Of a stretch of DNA of 64,000 nt, positions 1 to 8,470 are shown piece by piece (position 1 is the stretch's first letter; each line of letters opens with the position of its first letter). The stretch is from Dyadobacter fermentans DSM 18053 (GTDB lineage Bacteria > Bacteroidota > Bacteroidia > Cytophagales > Spirosomataceae). The stretch lies in the NCBI RefSeq assembly GCF_000023125.1, contig NC_013037.1, positions 3,348,001 through 3,412,000 on the forward strand, given 5' to 3'. Both the position numbers and the translations under genes were made by a program. The notes beneath the pieces are model-generated. The model did not search any database. It was not told where the DNA came from and saw nothing but the letters and a program-made list of their open reading frames with translations.

Positions 1-1685
1 AAATCGCCTCCATTTCCTTGGGCGCCGACACCATCACCACTTTCCAGAATACGCTCGGCCTTTATACCACCGTCGACCATTTCCAAATCCCCGCGAAAGC
101 CACCGCTGCTCAGATTGAAGCAGTGCGTTCCAAGCTCAATGCTTACAATCTCTTGCTCGTCGGCGTGCATTTGGGCAGCATTTCCCCGCGCACCAGCTAT
201 GGCCTCACCGAGCCGATGAGCGCCGTTTTGCAGGAACTGATCGCGACCAAAAAGGCGGTAGTTTCCGTTTTTGGCAATCCATATGCATTGAATAAAATGC
301 CTAAAACGGACGACGCGAAGGCGCTGGTGATGGCCTACCAGCTCACACCTTACACGCAGGACCTGTCGGCGCAGCTGATTTTCGGCGCCATTCCCGCGCT
401 GGGCAAGCTGCCGGTGACTGTGAATGCGCAGTACCCTTATCACGCAGGCATCGAAACACCCGCATTGGGCAGGTTGAAATACACCATTCCCGAGGAGCTT
501 GGACTGGATTCGAAGGTTATCACATTTAAAATAGATTCGATCGCCAACATGGCTGTCGCGCAGAAAGCGACGCCCGGCTGCGTGGTGCAGCTGGCGAAGG
601 ACGGCAAGGTGTTTTTCCGCAAAGCCTACGGCAAACACACCTACGAAGGCAGCCAACCGGTAAAAGTGACGGATTTGTACGACCTGGCTTCTGTCACGAA
701 AATCACCGCGTCCACCCTCGCGCTGATGAGCCTCTGGGACCAGAAAAAATTCGACCTCGACGCAACGATGAAGGATTACCTGCCAGATTTCGAAGGTTCC
801 AACAAAGCCGACCTGCAATGGCGCCGCGTGCTAACCCACAGCGCTCGCCTGAAAGCTTTTATTGTTCTTTGGAAAGAAGCACAAAATGCGGACGGAAGCT
901 GGAAAAAGAAGACATTCAGCACAAAGCAATCCAAACGCTACCCTACTTCGGTGGTCGGCGACAGCCTTTTTATTTTCAAAAACTATGACAAAACGATCTT
1001 CAAAGCGATCCGTAACTCGCCTTTGAATGAAAAGGAAGGCTACGTGTACAGCGATCTTTCATTCATTCTCTATCCTCAGATCGTGAAGCGGCTGAGCGGC
1101 GAAGGTTTTGAAGATTATCTCAAAAACCATTATTATCGCAAGCTTGGCGCTAATACGCTCACATTTAACCCGAAACGCTTCTACAAACTCGACGACATCG
1201 TACCTACCGAGCGCGACACGTTTTTCCGCATGACGCAGCTGCACGGCCAGGTGCACGACGAAGCCGCAGCCATGCTGGGCGGCCTGAGCGGCCACGCGGG
1301 GCTTTTCGGCACCTCCAATGATGTGATGAAAGTTTGGCAAATGTATTTGCAGGACGGCTACTATGGCGGGCAGCAGTTGCTGAGCAAGGATGCATTGATC
1401 GAGTTCACGCGCTACCAATATCCGGAAGAAGGCAGCCGTCGCGGAATCGGGTTCGATAAGCCGACTTTCAAATACACGGGTAATGCGCCGCGGTATGCGA
1501 GCCCGTCGAGCTTCGGGCACACGGGTTACACGGGCATTATGACGTGGGCCGACCCGGCGTGGGGGCTCAACTACGTCTTTTTTTCAAACCGGGTATACCC
1601 CACGCGCGACAACAACAAGATTTCGGCTATGAACATCCGTACTTCGATCATGGACGTGGTGTACGAGCAGCTCTTAAAAAAGTAA
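1..1685 (+). CDS. GH3 C-terminal region fused to serine beta-lactamase-type domain (5' truncated)
   Basis: The reading frame is open to the first base, so the true start lies upstream. The first ~150 visible residues resemble the C-terminal alpha/beta domain of family 3 beta-N-acetylglucosaminidases (SYGLTEPMSAVL, VVSVFGNPYAL). The rest is a class C beta-lactamase/transpeptidase-like serine hydrolase. It has an SxxK motif (SVTK, about residue 225 counting from base 18), a Tyr motif (YSD, about 344) and HTG in the KTG position (about 501). GH3-beta-lactamase fusions are known in Bacteroidota, usually as secreted envelope proteins thought to act on peptidoglycan or related glycans; the actual substrate is unknown. 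An LD-carboxypeptidase lies 1 kb downstream, which fits a muropeptide context (inference). The call is firm at family level and weak for activity. Confidence 0.85.
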   Translation, partial: IASISLGADTITTFQNTLGLYTTVDHFQIPAKATAAQIEAVRSKLNAYNLLLVGVHLGSISPRTSYGLTEPMSAVLQELIATKKAVVSVFGNPYALNKMPKTDDAKALVMAYQLTPYTQDLSAQLIFGAIPALGKLPVTVNAQYPYHAGIETPALGRLKYTIPEELGLDSKVITFKIDSIANMAVAQKATPGCVVQLAKDGKVFFRKAYGKHTYEGSQPVKVTDLYDLASVTKITASTLALMSLWDQKKFDLDATMKDYLPDFEGSNKADLQWRRVLTHSARLKAFIVLWKEAQNADGSWKKKTFSTKQSKRYPTSVVGDSLFIFKNYDKTIFKAIRNSPLNEKEGYVYSDLSFILYPQIVKRLSGEGFEDYLKNHYYRKLGANTLTFNPKRFYKLDDIVPTERDTFFRMTQLHGQVHDEAAAMLGGLSGHAGLFGTSNDVMKVWQMYLQDGYYGGQQLLSKDALIEFTRYQYPEEGSRRGIGFDKPTFKYTGNAPRYASPSSFGHTGYTGIMTWADPAWGLNYVFFSNRVYPTRDNNKISAMNIRTSIMDVVYEQLLKK

Positions 1686-1751
1686 CCCCGGTTACTCGCC
1701 CCGAACCCCGAACTTGGCTACCTTTGCATATTCACGAATCAGGTTATTATT

Positions 1752-2072
1752 ATGTACTATCGGTTTGACAAGGAAAAAGCATCCCGAAGGCCCGGCGTGA
1801 CGCCGTTGAAGGAGGCTATTGATCAAATGCTCGACCGGTACAAGCTACGTAGCCGTTTCGACCAATCCTATGTAGTAGCGCATTGGGACAAGATCATGGG
1901 TTCGGCCATTGCCACCCGCACCAAGAAGGTATATATCAAAGACGGCATCCTGTTCCTGCAAATCGAATCCGCACCACTCCGCAACGAGCTCTTCCGGGCA
2001 AAAAGCAAGATCATTGAGCTGATCAACCGGGAAATGGGGAGTGCGTTGGTTGAGGATGTGATTTTTGTATGA
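1752..2072 (+). CDS. DUF721 / DciA-like protein
   Basis: A 106-residue protein of the DUF721 family, related to the DciA helicase-loader family. The N-terminal part carries a helical segment (TPLKEAIDQMLDRY) followed by the typical VVAHWDKIMG stretch. The C-terminal half (KKVYIKDGILFLQIESAP, then LRNELFRAKSKIIELIN) matches the usual KH-like fold. In bacteria with DciA the protein loads replicative helicase DnaB, but short Bacteroidota members are mostly uncharacterised, so helicase loading is inference. The ATG at 1752 is the natural start. A TAnnTTTG-type element (TACCTTTG, 1719-1726) lies about 25 bp upstream, although I see no clear -33 partner. Confidence 0.85.
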   Translation: MYYRFDKEKASRRPGVTPLKEAIDQMLDRYKLRSRFDQSYVVAHWDKIMGSAIATRTKKVYIKDGILFLQIESAPLRNELFRAKSKIIELINREMGSALVEDVIFV

Positions 2073-2126
2073 TTTCTTCCCGGCGGAAAAATGTGTAACT
2101 TCAATCCATAATAACATTTGAAGAAT

Positions 2127-2345
2127 ATGACTACGCTGACGATAAAAACTGAAAACCAGGAAGTGATGAAGGCTGTGAGAGCACTTTCACGCGGATTTAA
2201 GGTGGCATTCGAAGAAAAGGAAGACAAACCGTACGACCCCGAATTCGTGGCCATGATCAAAGAAAGCGAGCAACAAATCAATGAAGGCAAAACCGTTCAA
2301 TACGAACCCGGTACTAACGTATGGGATCTGGCAAATTCAAAATAG
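2127..2345 (+). CDS. Putative type II antitoxin (DUF2683-like) of a YoeB-type module
   Basis: A 72-residue acidic protein that starts at the ATG at 2127; the frame also allows a TTG at 2118. The N-terminus (TTLTIKTENQEVMKAVRALS) looks like a short beta strand plus helix as in small DNA-binding antitoxins. The C-terminal half (PEFVAMIKESEQQINEGKTV) is the sort of disordered, amphipathic tail that wraps a toxin. Its last 25 bases overlap the start of the downstream YoeB-like frame, a typical antitoxin-toxin arrangement. The toxin is interrupted, so this antitoxin may now be an orphan or may serve a related toxin elsewhere. The family label is from memory and is moderately secure; the antitoxin role is inferred from the neighbour. 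Confidence 0.65.
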   Translation: MTTLTIKTENQEVMKAVRALSRGFKVAFEEKEDKPYDPEFVAMIKESEQQINEGKTVQYEPGTNVWDLANSK

Positions 2346-2592
2346 CATTTACGGAAAAAGCAATCACACACTTGTCATTTTGGAATAAATCCGGCACAAG
2401 GCTATCATCAAGAAAATAGAACAGCTACTCGAATCCATCGCCGACACGCCAACGGAAGGGATCGGAAAACCAGAACTTTTGAAATATGAACTGGCCGGAA
2501 GATATTCCAGAAGGATCAGCCATGAACATCGTATCGTGTATAAGATCGTTGACGACACGATATACATTCTTTCTCTGAAAGGCCACTACTAA
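2321..2592 (+). pseudogene. Txe/YoeB-type mRNA interferase with a single-base frameshift
   Basis: Starting at the ATG at 2321, the frame encodes about 32 residues (KIAFTEKAITHLSFWNKSG and so on) and ends at a TAG at 2417. From about 2399 a second frame continues the same family without a gap: KKIEQLLESIADTPTEGIGK, then the GRYSRRISHEHRIVYKI segment, ending in the characteristic His-Tyr just before the stop at 2590. One extra A near 2398-2400 (ACA AAG GCT instead of ACA AGG CTA) would fuse the two frames into an 89-residue YoeB. The Glu in TPTEGIGK and the terminal His-Tyr, both important in YoeB, are intact. No heptanucleotide slippery site is visible, so inactivation or a sequencing error is likelier than programmed frameshifting. 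Confidence 0.8.
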
Positions 2593-2646
2593 TTCCCATC
2601 TTTCCTTCCGAATAACAGCAACCGGAGGCATTGCTTTAATATTTGA

Positions 2647-3579
2647 ATGAACCCAATCCAATTTCCTGCATTTCTGAAACCCGGCGATCGCGTTGGGGTG
2701 TTGGCTCCGGCCAGTATTGTGAAGTATGATGATATTGTGCCCGGCATCAAGTTGTTCCGGGAGCAATGGGGGCTGGAAGTGGTGGAAGGCAAAACTTTGC
2801 ACACTTCGTACAATCAGTTTTCGGCCTCCGATGCGGATCGCCTGGCCGATGTGCAGGAAATGCTGGACGATCCGTCCATTAAAGCCATCATCGCAGCCCG
2901 CGGCGGATATGGATGTTCGAGGATTGTGGACAAACTTGATTTCGGGCAGTTTCTTCAAAATCCGAAATGGATCGTGGGTTTCAGCGATCTTACCGCGTTT
3001 CTTTCACGCACTTACCAACTCGGCTTCGCAAGCATTCACGCACCGATGGCCAAGTCCATTACCTCGGCCGGCTCGGAAGTTGCGGCGGAATCGCTCCGGC
3101 AGATGCTATTCGGCGAATTGCCTGAATACTTCGTTCCCAGTCACGTGCTCAACCGCACAGGACAAGTGTCGGCGCAGGTGGTGGGCGGAAATCTCTGCCT
3201 GCTCGCGCATTTGATCGGCTCCGAAACGGAGATCGATACCAACGGCAAGATTCTCTTTATCGAGGATATCAACGAATATTTATACAACCTGGACCGGATG
3301 ATGATCCAGCTGAGACGATCAGGCAAGCTGTCTAATCTCGCCGGACTGATCGTGGGGCAGTTTACCGATATGAAGGATAACAGCAGTCCGACATTCGGCA
3401 AGGATTCCAACGAAATTATCGCTGAACACGTTGCGGAATTCGGCTACCCGGTTTGTTTCGACTTCCCGGTGGGCCATGTGGGCGACAACCGCGCCATGGG
3501 TGTGGGCATGCATGCTGCCCTGAATGTGACAGGCGATGGCGTGCATTTAAAATTCCTTTCGCATTCCGCACTAGTTTAG
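2647..3579 (+). CDS. S66 LD-carboxypeptidase (muramoyltetrapeptide carboxypeptidase)
   Basis: A 310-residue serine peptidase of family S66, which removes the terminal D-Ala from L,D-linked murein tetrapeptides during peptidoglycan recycling. The N-terminus has the typical KPGDRVGVLAPAS opening. Next comes the ARGGYG motif and the nucleophile region VGFSDLTAFL (Ser about 113). The catalytic Glu lies in FIEDINEYLYNLDRM (about 206) and the His in PVGHVGDN (about 277). The length and all three triad positions are normal, so an active enzyme is expected. No signal peptide is visible, which points to the cytoplasm as for LdcA. The SDR gene follows 9 bp downstream and is probably cotranscribed. Confidence 0.92.
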   Translation: MNPIQFPAFLKPGDRVGVLAPASIVKYDDIVPGIKLFREQWGLEVVEGKTLHTSYNQFSASDADRLADVQEMLDDPSIKAIIAARGGYGCSRIVDKLDFGQFLQNPKWIVGFSDLTAFLSRTYQLGFASIHAPMAKSITSAGSEVAAESLRQMLFGELPEYFVPSHVLNRTGQVSAQVVGGNLCLLAHLIGSETEIDTNGKILFIEDINEYLYNLDRMMIQLRRSGKLSNLAGLIVGQFTDMKDNSSPTFGKDSNEIIAEHVAEFGYPVCFDFPVGHVGDNRAMGVGMHAALNVTGDGVHLKFLSHSALV

Positions 3580-3588
3580 CAAATCATT

Positions 3589-4389
3589 ATGACAAATTTC
3601 AAAGACAAGGTCGTGTGGATCACAGGCGCATCTTCGGGTATCGGCGAGGCATTGGCGATGGCTTTTGCCAAAGAAGGCGCTAAACTCGTGCTCACGGCCC
3701 GCCGGCGCGAAGAGCTGGAACGGGTGAAGCAACAAACCGCATTACCGGCCGCCAATGTGCTGGTGTTGCCTCTGGATGTGACGCAGCTGGACCAGGCCCA
3801 ACCTGCCGCCGATCAGGTGATCGCGCATTTCGGGCATATCGATATTATGGTGCACAATGCGGGCGTGAGTCAGCGCTCTTATATCAACGACACCGATCTG
3901 GAAGTGTATCAAAGCCTGATGAACGTCAATTTTTTCAGCACGGTGGCCATTACCAAGGCGGTTTTGCCGCATATGATCGCCCGGAAATCGGGGCATTTTA
4001 TTGTGATGAGCAGCGTTGCAGGTAAAATCGGTACCATCATGCGGTCGGGATACAATGCTGCCAAGCATGCGCTTCAAGGGTTCTACGACTCGCTGCGGGC
4101 TGAGGGTTATCAGCATAACATCAAAGTCACCACCATTTGCCCAGGCTACATTCGCACCAACATTTCACTCAATGCGCTGGATGCGGCGGGCGATAAATTT
4201 GGAAAAATGGATAGCAATCAGGCCACGGGCATACCGGCCGATGTTTGTGCACAAAAAATCCTGAATGCGGTGAAAACCGACAAGAAGGAGATTTATATCG
4301 GTGGTTTTAAAGAAGTGGCCGCCATTTATCTCAAACGATTCTTCCCGAGCCTCCTGTTCGATCAGGTCAGGAAGAACATTCCGGAATAG
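3589..4389 (+). CDS. SDR-family short-chain dehydrogenase/reductase
   Basis: A 266-residue classical short-chain dehydrogenase. The NAD(P)-binding TGASSGIG motif is at residues 12-19 and NAG at 90-92. The catalytic Ser lies in VMSSVAG (about 141-142), with the YxxxK pair in YNAAKHA (Tyr 155, Lys 159). An Arg pair after the second strand (TARRREEL) suggests NADP(H) preference (inference). The C-terminus (KRFFPSLLFDQVRK) resembles DHRS7-like members that act on lipids or retinoid-type substrates, but the substrate here is unknown. It follows the S66 peptidase by 9 bp and converges with the M20 gene, whose stop lies only 2 bp away. Confidence 0.9.
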   Translation: MTNFKDKVVWITGASSGIGEALAMAFAKEGAKLVLTARRREELERVKQQTALPAANVLVLPLDVTQLDQAQPAADQVIAHFGHIDIMVHNAGVSQRSYINDTDLEVYQSLMNVNFFSTVAITKAVLPHMIARKSGHFIVMSSVAGKIGTIMRSGYNAAKHALQGFYDSLRAEGYQHNIKVTTICPGYIRTNISLNALDAAGDKFGKMDSNQATGIPADVCAQKILNAVKTDKKEIYIGGFKEVAAIYLKRFFPSLLFDQVRKNIPE

Positions 4390-4391
4390 CC

Positions 4392-5741
4392 TTACTTCGC
4401 TTTCGTTTTCGCCTTTTCGAGGTAATCGGTGGCTAGCCGCGCGATGGACCGCACACCGAGCACAAGACTGCCCTCGTCCACATAGAAGTCGGGCGTGTGG
4501 TGCGGGGCCGCTTCCGACACCTTTTTACCCTTCGGCATTCCTCCCAGAAAGAAGAAGAAACCCGGCACTTTTTGCTGGTAATATGAAAAGTCTTCGGCGC
4601 CGGTTTTCGCCGGAATCACATTCACCTGCTCTTTTCCAGCCACATTTTCGAGCGTACCGATCATTTTGGCCGTCAGCGCCTCGTCGTTATAGGTAACCGG
4701 GTACATGACATCGATATCCACTTTGGCCGTGGCACCGGCACTTTCGGCAATGTTGGTCGATATGTCGTTAATGCGCTTGTGTACAAATGAGTGCATTCCC
4801 TCGTCAAAAGTCCGGATCGTGCCGATCATTTTCACCGATTCGGGGATGATATTCTGCCGCACGCCGCCGTGGATGGCACCGATGGTCACCACAGCCGGTG
4901 CCTGCGTGAGGTTGAGGTTGCGGCTTACGATGGTTTGCAGTGCAGTCACGATCTGCGACGACGTCACAATCGGGTCAACGCCCGACCACGGGTAAGCGCC
5001 GTGCGTCTGTTTCCCTTTCACATCAATACTGAAAAAATCGACCGCCGCCATCGTCGCGCCGGGCCGGTAGGCAATCTTGCCGACTTCGATCTGCGAATCG
5101 ATATGCAGCCCGAATATCGCCTCGACTTTCGGATTTTCGAGCACGCCCTCTTTTACCATCAGCTCGGCGCCTCCCTCCTCGCCTTGCGGCGCACCTTCTT
5201 CCGCAGGCTGGAATATGAACTTGACCGTGCCCGGAAGTTCGCTTTTCATCGACGCCAGCACTTCTGCCACGCCCATCAGGATTGCCACGTGCGTATCGTG
5301 CCCGCAGGCGTGCATTACGCCCGTAGTTTGTCCGTTGTATTCGGTTGTAACTTGTGATTTAAAAGGTACATCCACGCGCTCGGTCACCGGCAGCCCGTCC
5401 ATATCGGCCCGCAATGCCACCACAGGGCCGGGTTTGCCGCCTTTGAGCAGCCCTACAACCCCGGTATGCGCCACGCCCGTTTGTACTTCAATGCCCAGCT
5501 GTTTCAAATGATTGGCCACCTTTTCGGCGGTTTTAAACTCTCTGTTGCCGAGTTCTGGGTTCTGGTGAAAATCGCGTCGCCATTCGACCAGCTTTTTTTC
5601 CAATGCCGGCGATTTTTGATCGATCGATTTGGCCAATGGTGACTGCGCGCGTGCCGACAGGCTGGGTATTGCGGCGATCAGCGCCGTCGCGGAGATTTGG
5701 AGGGCTAATCTGGAAATGCTTTTGGTAGAAAGAATTTTCAT
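4392..5741 (-). CDS. Secreted M20 amidohydrolase (N-acyl-amino-acid/IAA-amino-acid hydrolase type)
   Basis: A 449-residue zinc amidohydrolase of the M20D group. A signal peptide covers roughly residues 1-33, so it probably acts in the periplasm. The metal ligands are visible as HACGHD, the EEG pair in FQPAEEGAPQGEEGG, and the C-terminal HHTPDF; a dimerisation (lid) domain containing GKQTHGAYPW lies between. The family hydrolyses N-acyl or peptide bonds of small conjugates and dipeptides. The gene sits just beyond the terminator of the minus-strand SusC/SusD operon and reads in the same direction, so it may process what that system imports (inference). It has its own short upstream region (5742-5777). 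Confidence 0.9.
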   Translation of the reverse strand: MKILSTKSISRLALQISATALIAAIPSLSARAQSPLAKSIDQKSPALEKKLVEWRRDFHQNPELGNREFKTAEKVANHLKQLGIEVQTGVAHTGVVGLLKGGKPGPVVALRADMDGLPVTERVDVPFKSQVTTEYNGQTTGVMHACGHDTHVAILMGVAEVLASMKSELPGTVKFIFQPAEEGAPQGEEGGAELMVKEGVLENPKVEAIFGLHIDSQIEVGKIAYRPGATMAAVDFFSIDVKGKQTHGAYPWSGVDPIVTSSQIVTALQTIVSRNLNLTQAPAVVTIGAIHGGVRQNIIPESVKMIGTIRTFDEGMHSFVHKRINDISTNIAESAGATAKVDIDVMYPVTYNDEALTAKMIGTLENVAGKEQVNVIPAKTGAEDFSYYQQKVPGFFFFLGGMPKGKKVSEAAPHHTPDFYVDEGSLVLGVRSIARLATDYLEKAKTKAK

Positions 5742-5777
5742 AGGTAATGGTGAAGTGACAATCGTAAGTTATAAAAA

Positions 5778-5806
5778 AAGGCCTTACCCGCAATGGATAA
5801 GGCCTT
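5778..5806 (-). terminator. Rho-independent terminator of the minus-strand SusC/SusD operon
   Basis: A nine-base-pair inverted repeat (AAGGCCTTA at 5778-5786, TAAGGCCTT at 5798-5806) encloses an 11-nt loop. Read on the minus strand, the stem is followed by seven T residues (the A run at 5773-5779). It lies 20 bp after the stop codon of the last lipoprotein gene and separates that operon from the M20 gene. Confidence 0.85.
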
Positions 5807-5826
5807 GATGTAGCATTAGCGCTTGA

Positions 5827-6309
5827 TCAGTGTTCGTCTTCGCGGAAACCGGTGCGACGGTAGCCGGCATATTCGTATTGAGTTCCTGCATCATCCGAAA
5901 ACTCGAACTTTACATATAGGGAGTCCGTCTTGTTGCCGCCTGGTGTCGTAGCTGCACCTTTCAGAATCTTACCCTCTATTAACGATACTTTGATATCGGA
6001 ATCGTATTCATTAGAGAGGTCTGGTGTTGCGTTGAAGGTCATTCCGGCAAGGTTCACCTTTGTAACAATCTTGGCGGGCCAAAGTCCATGGTCATCCAGA
6101 ATGAGATCCGTTTCGTTGTTGGCCGCTGTATTGGCAGTGGTAACCAAATTAAAGCCGGCGCCAATATCTTCACCATCTACCAACACATTGATCCACCATT
6201 CACCGCACATTGCCTGTAATTTCGTACCCTCTATTTCAGGTTCATTTCCGAGGTCGCACGACAATAGTCCAAAAACCAGCGCTATCAGGGAATACTTTAT
6301 ATATTTCAT
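5827..6309 (-). CDS. Small lipoprotein of the SusC/SusD operon (Lipid_bd-like)
   Basis: A 160-residue lipoprotein. The start at 6309 gives MKYIKYSLIALVFGLLSC, a clean lipoprotein signal with the modified Cys at residue 18; an upstream in-frame start would add 16 residues before the signal and is rejected. The mature part is beta-rich, with GEWWINVLVDGED early and VKFEFSDDAGTQYEYAGYRR at the end. This resembles the putative lipid-binding lipoproteins that follow DUF5012-type proteins in other Bacteroidota SusC/SusD operons (recalled family resemblance, not tested). The function is unknown; it may be a surface or periplasmic accessory for ligand capture. It is the last gene before the terminator at 5778-5806. 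Confidence 0.7.
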   Translation of the reverse strand: MKYIKYSLIALVFGLLSCDLGNEPEIEGTKLQAMCGEWWINVLVDGEDIGAGFNLVTTANTAANNETDLILDDHGLWPAKIVTKVNLAGMTFNATPDLSNEYDSDIKVSLIEGKILKGAATTPGGNKTDSLYVKFEFSDDAGTQYEYAGYRRTGFREDEH

Positions 6310-6322
6310 AAGTGTTTCGATA

Positions 6323-6955
6323 TTAAAGTTTTTCAAAAGTACGCAATGCGGTACCAAATAGTGGGTTCAGCACGATCCAGCTATACGATACGCCCTCTTT
6401 GATGGATTCGCTTTCGCATTCAAAAGAGTTTCCGGGCGTAAGCTGGTAGGGACATTCGATTTTACCTTTGTCGTAATAGTAAAAGTAAACCGTCTCACCT
6501 GCCGCCGGCGCCAAAACACCTCCCACGTTGTCCGTTTTGTAAAGATTACCTTTCACCCTCGTTACGGTGGAAACACCGAATGCACCGGCATTACGCTGGT
6601 ATTTTCCGGAAATGTCCACTGCGGCAGCCGCAGCCGAAATAACGCCTACGTAGCGATAATCGACAGACGAAAATCCGTCTTTGTTAACCGCCTGGTATTC
6701 GAGAATGTATACGCCGGGTGTCTTGGTATCCACCGTACCCACAACCTTTACGGCAATGTCCTGGCCGCCCTCGGTTGCGGTCGCTCCGGCATCGGTGAAG
6801 GTGCCGCCTACATTAACCACATTCCATTGATCACCCTTTATGGTGATGATGGGATAATTGGTAATGCTGGATATCCCCTCTGTCGTTTTGTCTTCGCAGG
6901 ACATAACTGCAAACAAAGTCAGGGCTACTAATATTAGCTTGATTCCTCTTTTCAT
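6323..6955 (-). CDS. Surface lipoprotein with Ig-like domain (DUF5012-like)
   Basis: A 210-residue lipoprotein that starts at 6955 (MKRGIKLILVALTLFAVMSC, lipobox Cys at residue 20). An N-terminal bacterial Ig-like domain (about residues 35-110) is recognisable by the TFTDAGATATEGGQDIAVKV and TPGVYILEYQAVNKDG pattern shared with DUF5011/5012 domains. A second domain rich in Tyr, Gly and Asp follows (KYQRNAGAFGVSTVTRVKGN). The protein lies between the SusD-like gene and the small lipoprotein, all on the minus strand with gaps of 13-25 bp, so one operon is likely. Such proteins probably act as spacers or extra ligand-binding subunits of the SusCD complex (inference). Confidence 0.75.
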   Translation of the reverse strand: MKRGIKLILVALTLFAVMSCEDKTTEGISSITNYPIITIKGDQWNVVNVGGTFTDAGATATEGGQDIAVKVVGTVDTKTPGVYILEYQAVNKDGFSSVDYRYVGVISAAAAAVDISGKYQRNAGAFGVSTVTRVKGNLYKTDNVGGVLAPAAGETVYFYYYDKGKIECPYQLTPGNSFECESESIKEGVSYSWIVLNPLFGTALRTFEKL

Positions 6956-6980
6956 ATTGTTCGTGATCAATAACCTGTGA

Positions 6981-8459
6981 TTACTTCATCCACCAAATTT
7001 TTTCTGTAACCGGAACTGCCGCCGGCGCATTCGGATTGACGTCGCGCGAAGCGGCTGTGTAAGGGAGCCGCTTTGGCAATGCCCTTCCGGGGGTTACCGC
7101 ATTCACTGCCGAAGTCCACTGGCCCGGAACGTAGTTCTGATCGGTGGCAGCGACCGGCGATTTTTCGGGATAACCAGTACGCGCCTGATCCCAGAACGAC
7201 TCGTACCCCTGACGGAACATCGCAACCCATTTTTGGTACATGATCGCTTTTAATTTTGCCTCGGTATTACCAGCCGACGGATACTCATAAACACCACCTT
7301 TGGCAATTTTTTTTGCATCAAACGTAATATTGAATTTCGCGTATGCTTCCGTTACAGCCTTATCATAAAACTCTTTTGCTTTGGCATCGTTGCCTAGGCG
7401 CAGATACGACTCCGAAAGGATAAAGTATATCTCGTCGATGCTGAAAAAATAGAAGGGATCGGTAGGCAACATTCTGGCGACGCTGGGAGTTGTTACCGCG
7501 ACTGTAGTTAGGTAATCCCCTTGCACAATGCCATACTGGCCGGTAGGGCCAGGTGCGAAGTAAGCGGCCAAACGAGCATTGTCATTATTCTCTTCCAGAT
7601 ACAATTGCAATGTGCGACTCAAACGGAGGTTGGTCCCAGTGCCCAATTGACGAATATTGTTTTCGTAAAGCGGGTTACTCTTGTTGGGCTCGTCCACAAA
7701 CTTTGTGATCGCTGCATCGTCTTCCAGCAAAGGGGTATTGGCATCCAGCATGGCTTTGATAGCCGCCAAGGCCTGCGTTTTGTTAGCGCTCTCAGTCTGG
7801 CGAAGGTACATTTTCAGTTTCAGCGTGTTCACGAACCGCTTCCAGAGATCAATTTGCTCAGCTGAACTGGATCCGCCCCAAATCAGGTCCGATCCTACCG
7901 CCGTAGACGTTCCATTGTTAAAATCCAGCGCCAACGCGGCATCCAGTCGTTTCAACAGTTCGGCGTATACCGCAGGGCCATCGTCGTATTTTGGTGTTTT
8001 GATGGTTTCTACCTGCAATGCCTCGGACAACGGGATCTTATCAAACCAATCGGTCAGCGTCAGGTAAGCGTAAGTTTGCCCGGCGATGGCCTGCAACAGC
8101 ATATTGTTGTTGCCGGACTCGGTCGCCTGCCTTTTCACGTCCTCAAAATCGTTGATGGCACTGGCATACAATTCGGTCCACGCGATATTATAATCGGCGG
8201 GTGTGAGGTCGTACGAATCGATATTGCGGTACTGGTTCGCCGAGTTGGACTGTGTCCAGTGCTGTGACCACATCCCTCCGATGATCGCCAGATCACCGCC
8301 GACGGTACCTGCCAGGGAAGCCTGCGCTGCCGGCAAAACGTATTCCGCAGGTACGGTCCTCGGATTGTTGGGATCTTCGTTCACATCCAGCCAATCGTTG
8401 CAAGATCCCAGCGAAAATGCTGCAAACAGCAAAAAGCCGTTCTTTATAATTCCTTTCAT
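6981..8459 (-). CDS. SusD/RagB-type nutrient-binding lipoprotein (SusD-like_2)
   Basis: A 492-residue outer-membrane lipoprotein with a signal ending at Cys 20 (FLLFAAFSLGSC). The start of the mature protein (NDWLDVNEDPNNP) and the C-terminal segment (YQKWVAMFRQGYESFWDQAR) are the signatures of the SusD-like_2 family. The fold is expected to be TPR-rich and to cap the SusC barrel. Binding specificity cannot be read from the sequence; this family is found with peptide and other non-starch loci as well as glycans. It follows its SusC partner by 11 bp and precedes the two accessory lipoproteins. Confidence 0.9.
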   Translation of the reverse strand: MKGIIKNGFLLFAAFSLGSCNDWLDVNEDPNNPRTVPAEYVLPAAQASLAGTVGGDLAIIGGMWSQHWTQSNSANQYRNIDSYDLTPADYNIAWTELYASAINDFEDVKRQATESGNNNMLLQAIAGQTYAYLTLTDWFDKIPLSEALQVETIKTPKYDDGPAVYAELLKRLDAALALDFNNGTSTAVGSDLIWGGSSSAEQIDLWKRFVNTLKLKMYLRQTESANKTQALAAIKAMLDANTPLLEDDAAITKFVDEPNKSNPLYENNIRQLGTGTNLRLSRTLQLYLEENNDNARLAAYFAPGPTGQYGIVQGDYLTTVAVTTPSVARMLPTDPFYFFSIDEIYFILSESYLRLGNDAKAKEFYDKAVTEAYAKFNITFDAKKIAKGGVYEYPSAGNTEAKLKAIMYQKWVAMFRQGYESFWDQARTGYPEKSPVAATDQNYVPGQWTSAVNAVTPGRALPKRLPYTAASRDVNPNAPAAVPVTEKIWWMK

Positions 8460-8470
8460 TTGAATCCTTA

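Noticed and set aside
1682..1695. GTAACC-cc-GGTTAC hairpin at the stop codon of the first gene, with an A run before it.
   Set aside because: It has a two-base loop and no T tract in the direction of the gene; on the minus strand no gene would use it. Likely chance.
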